Assembly (NCBI GenBank): GCA_002686115.1
Contig: NZAF01000069.1
Coordinates: forward strand, 1-15,582
Origin: Halobacteriovorax sp.
GTDB lineage: Bacteria > Bdellovibrionota > Bacteriovoracia > Bacteriovoracales > Bacteriovoracaceae
Direction: 5' to 3'
DNA: 15,582 nucleotides
Below, one piece after another: positions 7,274 to 14,419 of the stretch. The translations under genes and the position numbers were made by a program. Positions within the stretch are counted from its first letter, which is position 1; each line of letters begins with the position of its first letter. The notes beneath the pieces were generated by a model that was not told the origin of the DNA, ran no database searches, and saw nothing but the letters and a program-made list of their open reading frames with translations.

Positions 7274-8095
7274 TTACAAGGTTTTAAACCAACAGGCCGG
7301 TCTTTTTTCACTTTTTTCTAGTTCTAGAGGGTATTGGCTCAGAGCTCCTTGGATATATGTATCAAGTCGGCACTGAATTGAAGGGTATGCGTCATAAAGA
7401 GTCTCATCAACAACAAGAGTTGAAGGTTTAAGAGGGTCCGGAACTTCAGCTCTTAAAAGATGTGCAAAGATCACAGAAATATCCATACCTGCTTGCATGA
7501 CTTTCATGCAAAGTTCGGTATTGGTCTGAGTATCAGCTAAGTCTTTAAACCTCTCGTGGCATAAGCTGGCGAGAAGAGGGGAGAGTTTTATTTCTCTATC
7601 GATAGGAAAATTTATTAGATAATTCTTTAGGCATTCACTTGCTGCAAAGTAATCGGCCTGTCCTTCTGCGCTCATCATTGGCTGCATCGTACTTGGTCTA
7701 TGCGTCGGCTCACGGCCTACCACATGGCCAATTTCATGGCATGCTGTCAGGGCGAATGAGAGTTTTGTCGTGCCGTTTACTCTTGCATAGCCTCCCCAGT
7801 AATTTACCGTTAGAGTCTTGCCATTATCATGGGCCCATGCGGATAAATAGGGTGTTTCCCACTCTTGAATTCCTATTTCTATATCCTTTCCGTCATTACC
7901 TTGAAGGTGGGAATAGAGAGAAAAAGAATTGTTGATAATAGAGTAAAAATCAGCTTCGCTAACTGTTGAAGTTGTTGGATCACTTGGGTGGATAATACTT
8001 CTAATAGGCGTAGACTTATCGCCGCTATTCTCAAGTGCAGGAAACATGCTTGCACTTGTAAAATATGAAACCATTAAAATCAGAAGAATCTTCAT
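7274..8095 (-). CDS. Exported zinc metallopeptidase-like protein (HExxH)
   Basis: 273 aa from the ATG at 8093-8095. It begins with a signal peptide (MKILLILMVSYFTSAS), so it is probably periplasmic or secreted. Numbered from this start, the zinc motif is ACHEIGH with His120, Glu121 and His124; 20 residues on, SAEGQADYFA offers Glu144 as a possible third ligand, the gluzincin arrangement. Cysteines near residues 155, 179 and 197, and two more near the C-terminus, could form disulfides. I do not recognise a named family. A longer frame to a TTG at 8125 exists, but the signal peptide starts at the internal ATG, so I prefer that one although neither has a good ribosome site. It lies 66 nt after the unknown 144-aa gene and 108 nt before the ABC gene. 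Peptidase activity is inferred from the motif only. Confidence 0.72.
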   Translation of the reverse strand: MKILLILMVSYFTSASMFPALENSGDKSTPIRSIIHPSDPTTSTVSEADFYSIINNSFSLYSHLQGNDGKDIEIGIQEWETPYLSAWAHDNGKTLTVNYWGGYARVNGTTKLSFALTACHEIGHVVGREPTHRPSTMQPMMSAEGQADYFAASECLKNYLINFPIDREIKLSPLLASLCHERFKDLADTQTNTELCMKVMQAGMDISVIFAHLLRAEVPDPLKPSTLVVDETLYDAYPSIQCRLDTYIQGALSQYPLELEKSEKRPACWFKTL

Positions 8096-8161
8096 AAGAA
8101 AATGAGTATCATGTATATTTAACAACGTCTTATAAATAGTATGGGGCCTGAAAAAGTTATC

Positions 8162-8596
8162 TTATTGATTAAGGAGCTGATCTGCCTTGATCGATAACTC
8201 AACGTTTTCACGTGTAACTTTAACAAATAGGTCTAAGTCCTTAAACTTCTCATCTTTCCACATGTCTTGGTAGTCCATCCAGCTATCATCAGCGAAGAAT
8301 TGATCAAAGAATGCTCCGATCGAGTCAACAAGAGTATTTAGAAGCTTAGTATGATCTTGACCTTCATCTAAATCAATTGAAACAAAGTAAGATGTAGGAA
8401 GAGCAACATCATTATTTGGGTCAACAAGACTTGCTATCACAAGAAGTTCAGACTTATAGAGTTTTCCAAAGATTTTGAAATCTAATCCTTTCTCAGAAAG
8501 CTTCTTTTGATATGTAGACTGCATAAGTTCATACACTGAGTCTACCCATTCATTTGGAAGATCAATGAGAAATGGTGTTTCTTTTCTTGAGAGCAT
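8162..8596 (-). CDS. Conserved-looking hypothetical protein, 144 aa, acidic, soluble
   Basis: I do not recognise a family. The protein is acidic, lacks a signal peptide or membrane helix, and has no cysteine. It is mixed helix/strand in look: an N-terminal helix (residues 14-36, WVDSVYELMQSTYQKK), a hydrophobic strand region (about 38-58), a strand ending in SYFVSIDLDE (about 69-78) and a long amphipathic C-terminal half rich in Asp, Phe and Trp. It is judged a real gene because ATG at 8594-8596 has a good ribosome site (AAGGAT, 5 nt away) and codon use matches the neighbours. It lies in a run of same-strand genes with the metallopeptidase downstream, but the 66-nt gap leaves cotranscription open. 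Confidence 0.7.
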   Translation of the reverse strand: MLSRKETPFLIDLPNEWVDSVYELMQSTYQKKLSEKGLDFKIFGKLYKSELLVIASLVDPNNDVALPTSYFVSIDLDEGQDHTKLLNTLVDSIGAFFDQFFADDSWMDYQDMWKDEKFKDLDLFVKVTRENVELSIKADQLLNQ

Positions 8597-8642
8597 AATT
8601 ATCCTTACCTTTAATATATCCGAGGAAATTAACTCTATGAAT

Positions 8643-8666
8643 CTTTAGTGTCAACGACACTTAAAG
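8643..8666 (-). repeat. Stem-loop spanning the stop codon of the 82-aa gene
   Basis: AGTGTC (8647-8652) and GACACT (8656-8661) form a perfect 6-bp stem with a 3-nt loop, and CTTT (8643-8646) pairs with AAAG (8663-8666) across one bulged T, giving 10 pairs. The TGA stop of the small gene (8651-8653, minus strand) lies in the arm and loop. No T run follows on the minus strand, so it is not a typical intrinsic terminator; it could protect the 3' end of the message. Confidence 0.4.
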
Positions 8667-8899
8667 GTATCTTTTTGATTCTTTAAAGACTCTTTCATTT
8701 TTACAGTGCGTAAGCGCCATTCTTTGAAATCTCTTTTTATTGCAGGGTCCTCTGAGATGATTTGATCATTTTTTGGGTCGTAGCTGTAAGAGTACGTTTT
8801 ATTCTTGCAAACGTAGACGACTTTATCGCCGCTACCACTAAATTCAAAGGTGCAGTTATTGGCAAATAAGAAGGTAAGTGTCATTATAGTCCACATCAT
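8651..8899 (-). CDS. Small exported protein, 82 aa, function unknown
   Basis: I do not recognise a family. The first residues (MMWTIMTLTFLFANN) form a short signal peptide or anchor with little positive charge. The rest is small and polar: a strand-rich middle (DKVVYVCKNKTYSYSYD) and a charged helical C-terminus. Cysteines are at 16, 31 and 81; Cys16 follows ANN, which is not a good lipobox, while Cys31 and Cys81 could pair. Two adjacent ATG codons (8897-8899 and 8894-8896) compete, and neither has a clear ribosome site. The gene is divergent from the thiolase gene with 33 nt between starts, so the promoters must overlap or lie in coding DNA. A strong stem-loop spans its stop codon. Confidence 0.6.
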   Translation of the reverse strand: MMWTIMTLTFLFANNCTFEFSGSGDKVVYVCKNKTYSYSYDPKNDQIISEDPAIKRDFKEWRLRTVKMKESLKNQKDTFKCR

Positions 8900-8932
8900 T
8901 TTAGTAGCTTAACATAATACTAAGGAGTCATT

Positions 8933-10099
8933 ATGAGTGTTTATATTTTGTCTGGTTCAAGAACACCAGTTGGAAGTTTTTTAGGACAGCTCTCATCAGT
9001 AAGTGCCCCAAAGCTTGGAGCCTTTGCCATTGAAGGAGCACTAAAAAAAGCAAATATTGAAAAGAATCAAGTTGATGAAGTTTTTATGGGTAATGTTGTT
9101 TCCGCTGGAGTAGGGCAAGCGCCTGCTAGGCAAGCAGCAATCTTTGCGGGGCTTCCAGAGTCAACTCCAAGTACTACTTTAAATAAGGTATGTGGTTCAG
9201 GATTAAAGACGATCATCACAGGAGCACAAACTATTCTTGCCGGTGACAATAAAGTAGTTGTTGCAGGTGGTATGGAGAATATGTCGATGGCACCACATCT
9301 CTTATCAGATTCAAGAACTGGAATTGCAAAATTTGGAGCAGCATCAGTAAAAGATTCTATGCAATGGGATGGATTATGGGATGTTTATTCTGATCGTCCA
9401 ATGGGAAATTGTGCTGAAGAATGTGCGACGAAGTATGAACTTTCTCGTGAAGCACAAGATGAATATGCCATTGAATCTTTTAAAAGGGCGCAGGCGGCTG
9501 CCAATGATGGAATTTTTAAAGATGAAATCACGCCAGTAACGATTAAGGGAAGAAAAGGGGACACTGTTGTTGAAGCAGATGAAAGTCCTTTTAAGGCTAA
9601 GTTTGATAAAATACCGGCATTAAGACCAGCATTTGAAAAAGATGGAACTATTACGGCTGCAAATGCATCTACTATAAATGATGGAGCAGCTGCTGTTGTT
9701 CTTGCTGGAGAAGAATATAAAGACCAGGCAGAGTTTAAAGTCGTTGCCTATGCAATGCATGCACAGAACCCTACGTGGTTTACAACTGCTCCAGTAGAAG
9801 CAATGAAGAAAAACTTAGAAAAAGCAAATATGACAATTGATCAGATTGATCTTTTTGAAATTAATGAAGCTTTTGCAGTTGTTCCTATGGCGGCGATGAA
9901 AGAACTTGGAATTCCACATGAAAAAACAAATGTTTTTGGAAGTGGTGTTTCTCTTGGTCACCCAATTGGATGCTCTGGAACAAGAATCGTTGTGACTCTT
10001 ATGAATGCAATGAAGAAAAAACAAGCTAAAACAGGAATGGCATCTATTTGTATTGGTGGAGGGGAAGCTCTATCTATTATTATTGAAAGACTAAAATAA
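8933..10099 (+). CDS. Thiolase (acetyl-CoA C-acetyltransferase / beta-ketothiolase)
   Basis: 388 aa, full length for the thiolase family. The catalytic residues are present: acyl-accepting Cys87 in NKVCGSGLK, NEAFA at 311-315, His343 in GHPIGCSG and the proton-shuttle Cys373 in SICIGGGEA. Two small differences from the common consensus are Cys347 where GHPIGASG is usual, and GGGEA where GGGQG or GGGMG is common; neither removes a catalytic residue. The reaction is condensation of two acetyl-CoA to acetoacetyl-CoA or the reverse thiolytic cleavage; sequence alone does not separate biosynthetic, ketone-body and fatty-acid-oxidation roles. ATG at 8933 is 5 nt behind AAGGAG. No other beta-oxidation or PHB gene is adjacent. 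The gene ends 3 nt before the convergent PilZ-fusion gene and uses a hairpin lying in that gene's coding sequence. Confidence 0.93.
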   Translation: MSVYILSGSRTPVGSFLGQLSSVSAPKLGAFAIEGALKKANIEKNQVDEVFMGNVVSAGVGQAPARQAAIFAGLPESTPSTTLNKVCGSGLKTIITGAQTILAGDNKVVVAGGMENMSMAPHLLSDSRTGIAKFGAASVKDSMQWDGLWDVYSDRPMGNCAEECATKYELSREAQDEYAIESFKRAQAAANDGIFKDEITPVTIKGRKGDTVVEADESPFKAKFDKIPALRPAFEKDGTITAANASTINDGAAAVVLAGEEYKDQAEFKVVAYAMHAQNPTWFTTAPVEAMKKNLEKANMTIDQIDLFEINEAFAVVPMAAMKELGIPHEKTNVFGSGVSLGHPIGCSGTRIVVTLMNAMKKKQAKTGMASICIGGGEALSIIIERLK

Positions 10100-10139
10100 A
10101 AATCATGCGGCCAATTCTAGTGGTGCTAGCTTGGCCGCA
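10091..10139 (-). terminator. Terminator hairpin embedded in the last codons of the FeeM-PilZ gene
   Basis: TGCGGCCAA (10106-10114) pairs perfectly with TTGGCCGCA (10131-10139), a 9-bp stem with a 16-nt loop that contains its own CTAG-CTAG pair. On the minus strand the hairpin encodes the last 11 residues, then comes TGA, then a T-rich stretch (TTTTTATTTT, 10092-10102). This is a good intrinsic terminator for the minus-strand gene. On the plus strand it follows the thiolase stop by 6 nt, but the downstream CTTTCTATTCT is a weaker T tract, so it may serve both transcripts. Confidence 0.8.
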
Positions 10140-11308
10140 CTTTCTATTCTATTCATAAAAAGATTCCACTTATTCTTCGTCGGCTTTAATTTTTCACTTT
10201 CATCAAAAATCAACTTAAGTCCATAGCGAGACCCATTCGCCCATCTTACATGTGCGTGAAACTCATCAATATCACCCTCTGATGTTTCAATTAGAATGGT
10301 TAGCCTATCACCAATTTGATGATAACGATCAGAGATAATGGAGAGACCACCCCTTGATACTTCCAATGTTTTCCCCTCTACCATGCGTTTATTACAAAGA
10401 GCTAAGAGCTTATAATTTGCATGGAATCGAGGATGTTCTCTTTTAGTTTTAGTATGAGATCTATTTAATTCTTCAATAGATTTAAAAGTTCCTACCATAT
10501 GATCATAGAAGTTTTTTAAACTTAATCTTTCCTCTTCACTTAGTTCACCTAGAATCTGATTTTTATCTCTAAAGAAGTCTAAGAAAACCTCTTGAGTAAA
10601 AAGATATTGAGAAATGACCTTGTCATGAGAGAAATTGCTAAAATATTCATCATGAGATTTATAAAGTTTCATAAAATTATGAAATTGTTCTTTTGAATAA
10701 TTCATCTTCATCTGTTTGATAAATGTATTTGCGTAAAGGGAGAGACATACCTGTTTACTCTTTTTATTAAATTTTCTAAAAAGAAAAATACTTCTATAGA
10801 ATTCACTGGATTGTGAATTTGTAGAAATGAAGAAGTAATCAACTCCTAAGATTTCGATAGAGAATCTCATCATAAAAGACATCAGTTTCAAAAAGACAAA
10901 ACTGTGGTGCTCTCTCCACTTAGGAGCGATAGAGATGTATGAAATTTCAGCAAGTTTTCTTCCTGTTTTTCTAATCTTACTTAGGTCAGAGAGATCATCT
11001 ATTGGAAGTTTAAACTCTGAATCTAGAATAAGAGTTACGGTCGCTATAACCTCACCATTAAATTTTGCAACAAAGGTCTTAGTTGTTGGAAGACAATGGT
11101 ATTTAGTCACATTATAGTTATTTTCAGTTTTTATTAAATTAAATGATGATTCAATATCAAACTTTGATTTTGCCAGCTCAAAAGTAATCTTATTATATCT
11201 CTTCATATCCGGCACAAAAGAATGAAGTTTACGCAGTGTTTTATACCTGAGTCTATGAGGTAAAAAACTTATCGCTTTGTATTTGAGTCTTTTGATTTTC
11301 GTTTTCAT
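10103..11308 (-). CDS. FeeM-like N-acyltransferase fused to a PilZ domain
   Basis: 401 aa, no signal peptide or clear membrane helix; the N-terminus is very basic (MKTKIKRLKYKA). Residues about 35-200 resemble the GNAT/autoinducer-synthase-like fold of FeeM-type N-acyl amino acid synthases: LPTTKTFVAK (73-82), a GEVIATVTL strand, then GRKLAEISYISIAPKWR (116-132), which is highly typical. These enzymes join an acyl chain from acyl-ACP to an amino acid. A helical linker (about 200-285) leads to a PilZ domain at 289-375 with REHPR (Arg290, Arg294) and EVSRGG (316-321), where the usual Asp/Asn of DxSxxG is Glu. PilZ domains bind c-di-GMP, so regulated acyl transfer is a reasonable inference. Start: ATG at 11308 has AAGGA 8 nt upstream; the frame stays open to 11482, but those 58 codons look non-coding. 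Family calls are by eye. Confidence 0.8.
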   Translation of the reverse strand: MKTKIKRLKYKAISFLPHRLRYKTLRKLHSFVPDMKRYNKITFELAKSKFDIESSFNLIKTENNYNVTKYHCLPTTKTFVAKFNGEVIATVTLILDSEFKLPIDDLSDLSKIRKTGRKLAEISYISIAPKWREHHSFVFLKLMSFMMRFSIEILGVDYFFISTNSQSSEFYRSIFLFRKFNKKSKQVCLSLYANTFIKQMKMNYSKEQFHNFMKLYKSHDEYFSNFSHDKVISQYLFTQEVFLDFFRDKNQILGELSEEERLSLKNFYDHMVGTFKSIEELNRSHTKTKREHPRFHANYKLLALCNKRMVEGKTLEVSRGGLSIISDRYHQIGDRLTILIETSEGDIDEFHAHVRWANGSRYGLKLIFDESEKLKPTKNKWNLFMNRIESAAKLAPLELAA

Positions 11309-11602
11309 AAGCAATGTCCTTAATAGGTTCATTCTTACACATAACAATTTTTTTAGAGCTTTTATAACTCCAAAATTTGTAAGAATGGTCCACAAGTGTC
11401 TGTAATTAATAGGCTTGTAGAGAGTGTGTTTGTTCGAGCGAGGAGGGGGAACACATTTTGTGTAACAAATATTATGAGACACTGCCTCTAGATTTGGCCA
11501 ATTTTTAAGAAATTTAGAGAAGATTTAGCTCTCTTTAAATGAGTTTTCATTAGATTTACAATATAAGTGCTGTTTTTTATTAATGTTATTTAGGAGATGA
11601 TA
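11309..11602. promoter_or_regulatory. Divergent intergenic region between FeeM-PilZ and CNB-domain genes
   Basis: No gene is supported in these 294 nt, although the FeeM-PilZ frame stays open up to 11482. For the plus-strand gene, TTTAAA (11534-11539) and TACAAT (11557-11562) with a 17-bp spacer make a plausible promoter, 40 nt before the start. An imperfect inverted repeat, CTCTAGATTT (11486-11495) with AAATTTAGAG (11510-11519), lies just upstream. AAGGA for the minus-strand gene is at 11317-11321. No promoter for that gene stood out. Confidence 0.35.
11592..11596 (+). promoter_or_regulatory. Ribosome site that selects the second ATG of the CNB-domain gene
   Basis: AGGAG abuts the ATG at 11597 with no spacer, so that codon is unlikely to be used. 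The ATG at 11603 is 6 nt away, the normal distance. Confidence 0.65.
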
Positions 11603-12676
11603 ATGGCCACAGCCGCTACTCCCAAAAAGCCAGCTACTGGAAAATCTGGTTTAATCAAATATAGTCCAGGTGATGTGCTTTTTAATCAGAACGATCCAGC
11701 AGATTGTCTGTATATCATTCAAAAAGGTCAGATTAGGCTCTTTATTCCAAAGGGCAGAGGTTTTGTTGATCTTGCGATTCTAAGAACTGGTGAAGTTATT
11801 GGAGAGATGGCGTATTTTGATGATAAAGCATCAAGGAGAAGTTGCTCTGCCGCCGCGATCGTGAGTACCGAAGTCATTAGGATTTCATTCACAGCTTTTG
11901 AAAAAACAATGAAGGGTCTAAATCCATGGTTTAAGACAATTATTAATACTCTTGCAGACCGACTGAGGAAGACAAATGACAAGGTTAGAGAGTTAGAGAA
12001 TAATTCTGTTGGTTACGCTAGTGGAGGTAAGGTTTCTAATTATAAGTTTTTCCATACAACCGATGTCATAAGAATACTCTCTACAATGTATCTCGTGACA
12101 AAGACTCATGGTGATGAAGTAGATGGTATGATTCAAATTCATTTGAATAAATTAAAGTACTACCTCTTTGATATCTACAATATACAAGAAATCAAATATG
12201 AAGAATTAATTCAGCTTATGAAGAATGAGCACTATGTAGAGCTTGCTAATGATGCTGATAATTTGCCTAAGATTTTAAGATTTAATGACCTTGAAGGAAT
12301 ACGCTCGATTATTGTCTTTTTAAACTCTGAAAGACTAAAAGAAGATGCGAAGAAAACAAAAGTATCAGAAAAGTGTGAACGAATACTTGGTAAAATGATT
12401 CAACAAGTTCGTGCTAGTGGAAATATTGCTGATAGGATGTCGATTAATTTCTCTGCTATCCTTGAAGAACTAAGAGCGGCTAAGGTTGCTGTTTCTGATG
12501 AAGACCTAAGAGATGCCGTTAATATTGGACTATGTGAAGACCTTATGGTGGGAGAGAACAATAGACTAACAACTGTTGTAAATTATAAGAAGCTAGTAAA
12601 AGTCTTTCCCGCGCTCAGACTTCAAAATGCAATTATTAAGACAAATGAAATTAAAGCTGGGGAGAAGAAGTACTAG
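11603..12676 (+). CDS. Cyclic-nucleotide-binding-domain protein with unrecognised C-terminal region
   Basis: 357 aa. Residues about 17-125 form a CRP-type cNMP-binding domain: YSPGDVLFNQNDPADCLYII, KGQIRLF, and a phosphate-binding-cassette-like GEVIGEMAYF (64-73) followed by an Arg pair at 78-79 and SCSAAAI. The GE and Arg positions that contact the cyclic nucleotide appear kept, but the ligand (cAMP, cGMP or none) cannot be decided by eye. The remaining 230 residues are alpha-helical in look, Lys/Glu-rich, and contain no CRP helix-turn-helix that I can recognise, so it is unlike a standard Crp/Fnr regulator. It has no signal peptide and no membrane segment. It is divergent from the FeeM-PilZ gene and tail-to-tail with the VWA lipoprotein gene, sharing overlapping stop codons. 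Its role may be to transmit a nucleotide signal to a partner protein. Confidence 0.82.
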   Translation: MATAATPKKPATGKSGLIKYSPGDVLFNQNDPADCLYIIQKGQIRLFIPKGRGFVDLAILRTGEVIGEMAYFDDKASRRSCSAAAIVSTEVIRISFTAFEKTMKGLNPWFKTIINTLADRLRKTNDKVRELENNSVGYASGGKVSNYKFFHTTDVIRILSTMYLVTKTHGDEVDGMIQIHLNKLKYYLFDIYNIQEIKYEELIQLMKNEHYVELANDADNLPKILRFNDLEGIRSIIVFLNSERLKEDAKKTKVSEKCERILGKMIQQVRASGNIADRMSINFSAILEELRAAKVAVSDEDLRDAVNIGLCEDLMVGENNRLTTVVNYKKLVKVFPALRLQNAIIKTNEIKAGEKKY

Positions 12677-14271
12677 TTACCTGTGCCAGGTGTAAATTCT
12701 GCTCTAGCATTATCACCATTACTATAAATAGCATCACCGTTTAGTTTGAGAAAATAGCCAGAACGTATATCACTTGGTGTTGCAGGTGTTCTATCAGTAG
12801 GTGATTTGATAAGAATATTTTGATTTTCTACGTATTTAATAACCCCGTTCTCTTTTACTAGTTCCCATCCATTAGTACTATCTTGAGGTATAACCTTTCC
12901 ATTTATTTTGAAAACAATTGTATTTTCAACAGGTCTTCCATCTAAATGATAAAATCCAAAGTACTTATATGGCTCTTTAAATGTGATAGATACACAAGTC
13001 GGATACGTAACCTTAGCGTCACCAAAAAGCTCTATAACTTGGCCAGTGAAAGTTTCTCCATTTGTAGGAAGAAATCTTCGATCAACAGTTTGAGTTCCAT
13101 CAAGAATGCGGTAACCACTAATTTTTGAACCGGTAGAATCAACATCGTTAAAGCCAATTGTATCTCTTGTAATGATGACGTCATTTGGAATCTTTTCTAA
13201 TGTTTTAACAGAGCTACCACTTTTTGTAGTGACAACAACACTTGATTTATCAATTCTTGTGTCAGACTCAGCGAGCCTCCAGAATCTATAGCTATGTTTA
13301 ATAATAGCATCAGTAATGGCATTATTTACACCATCAAAGAGGTACTCAAAATTTCCACGACATAAATTAAACTGATCTTGTCCTTCTTCTGGATTTGTGT
13401 AATTAATCGTCGGGAATGTATAACCATTGCTATATGGAGTATTATAAACATGACGAGACATATTTCTATAGACGATGTTCTGTCTTAGATAACTTGTGAC
13501 GTTACACTGACTTCTTTGAAAGAGAGCAGAAATCGATACAAATCTAAACATTGTTGAGTTTAGAGATGGAGCATCTGAACAATTAGAATTAAATGTTGAA
13601 TGATTGTTGTGAAGACTTGACTTTGAAGTATCATAAAAGCCTCTTAAGCAAAGAAGGTCATGAGCTTTCCCTTTCGCGTACTGTCCACCAAGGTAATCAA
13701 GATTAATGGCATCATCATTAACATCTTCAGGAATAAATGAATTATCATCACCATTAGACATCAGAACGACGATTGTATAGGCACCTTCACGAAAGACACC
13801 ATTTGATTGGTTGTTCTTGATAAGATTTACTGTTCTGCTCGCACCATTTTCTTCTGAGCCAAGACTTGTAAAACTACCAATCGTTTGAATGTAATTAGCG
13901 GCTTGGTTTGTTGCAATAGTAGTTATACCATTTCCTGGATTATGCCCGCTTGCACTAAAAAAATATGCACCTTCATTTCCACTTGCAATAAGTGGAACCA
14001 TCATAACGTTATAATCAAATCTATTCTCAATATTACTAACAAGACTATTAAGTGCTACTTTTGTTTCATCTGAAATAAAGCTAGAACTTGAAGAGTTATC
14101 CCAGATAAAGAGTAGGTCTACTGGAGGTCTATCATATTGAAAGTTTGAACATTCTGAATTAGAAGATTCTTTTCTTACTTCAACGACTTCCTCTTCTGCT
14201 ACTTTCTGAGTTTGAAACTCTTCTTTGGCACAAGATAATATAAATAATGAGATGATTAGTATTCGTATCAT
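12673..14271 (-). CDS. VWA-like envelope lipoprotein
   Basis: 532 aa from ATG at 14271. The first 14 residues (MIRILIISLFILSC) are a short lipoprotein signal with Cys14 as the probable lipid site. An acidic, Glu-rich stretch follows, then from about 50 a von Willebrand factor A-like domain. Strand VDLLFIWDNSSSSS (51-64) carries the MIDAS DxSxS motif (Asp58, Ser60, Ser62), and TIVVLMSNGDDNS near 165-177 resembles the later metal-site strand. The second half (about 340-530) is beta-rich and unrecognised. VWA domains bind partner proteins through a metal ion, so an envelope adhesion or assembly role is a reasonable guess. A frame to TTG at 14331 exists but would bury the lipoprotein signal. The gene overlaps the CNB gene tail-to-tail by 4 bp, with no terminator between them. 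Confidence 0.78.
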   Translation of the reverse strand: MIRILIISLFILSCAKEEFQTQKVAEEEVVEVRKESSNSECSNFQYDRPPVDLLFIWDNSSSSSFISDETKVALNSLVSNIENRFDYNVMMVPLIASGNEGAYFFSASGHNPGNGITTIATNQAANYIQTIGSFTSLGSEENGASRTVNLIKNNQSNGVFREGAYTIVVLMSNGDDNSFIPEDVNDDAINLDYLGGQYAKGKAHDLLCLRGFYDTSKSSLHNNHSTFNSNCSDAPSLNSTMFRFVSISALFQRSQCNVTSYLRQNIVYRNMSRHVYNTPYSNGYTFPTINYTNPEEGQDQFNLCRGNFEYLFDGVNNAITDAIIKHSYRFWRLAESDTRIDKSSVVVTTKSGSSVKTLEKIPNDVIITRDTIGFNDVDSTGSKISGYRILDGTQTVDRRFLPTNGETFTGQVIELFGDAKVTYPTCVSITFKEPYKYFGFYHLDGRPVENTIVFKINGKVIPQDSTNGWELVKENGVIKYVENQNILIKSPTDRTPATPSDIRSGYFLKLNGDAIYSNGDNARAEFTPGTGN

Positions 14272-14383
14272 ATGAATCTTATCGGGTATTGTTTTTGTAA
14301 ACTTTAGAAAACTTAGCTCTATGATGTTCAATTAGTCATAAAAACGGAATATTTGTCCTGATTTCGAAACAAATTCAATAGTT

Positions 14384-14389
14384 TATAAT
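14384..14389 (+). promoter_or_regulatory. Probable -10 element TATAAT for the GYF-PilZ gene
   Basis: A perfect TATAAT lies 30 nt before the ATG at 14420. The best -35 at 16-17 bp is only TTTCGA-like, so it may be weak or need an activator. AAGGG precedes the ATG by 6 nt. Confidence 0.4.
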
Positions 14390-14419
14390 AGTAAGATGAA
14401 TATAATTTAAGGGATTTTT

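Noticed and set aside
7639..7935. Plus-strand frame opposite the metallopeptidase gene
   Set aside because: It is antisense to the HExxH coding region and has no ribosome site.
9941..10099. Thiolase motif deviations (GHPIGCSG, GGGEA) as a sign of inactivation
   Set aside because: Cys87, His343 and Cys373 are all present; the changes are at non-catalytic positions.
11309..11482. In-frame upstream extension of the FeeM-PilZ gene (58 codons)
   Set aside because: The segment has no family resemblance, its first ATG lacks a ribosome site, and AAGGA lies 8 nt before the ATG at 11308.
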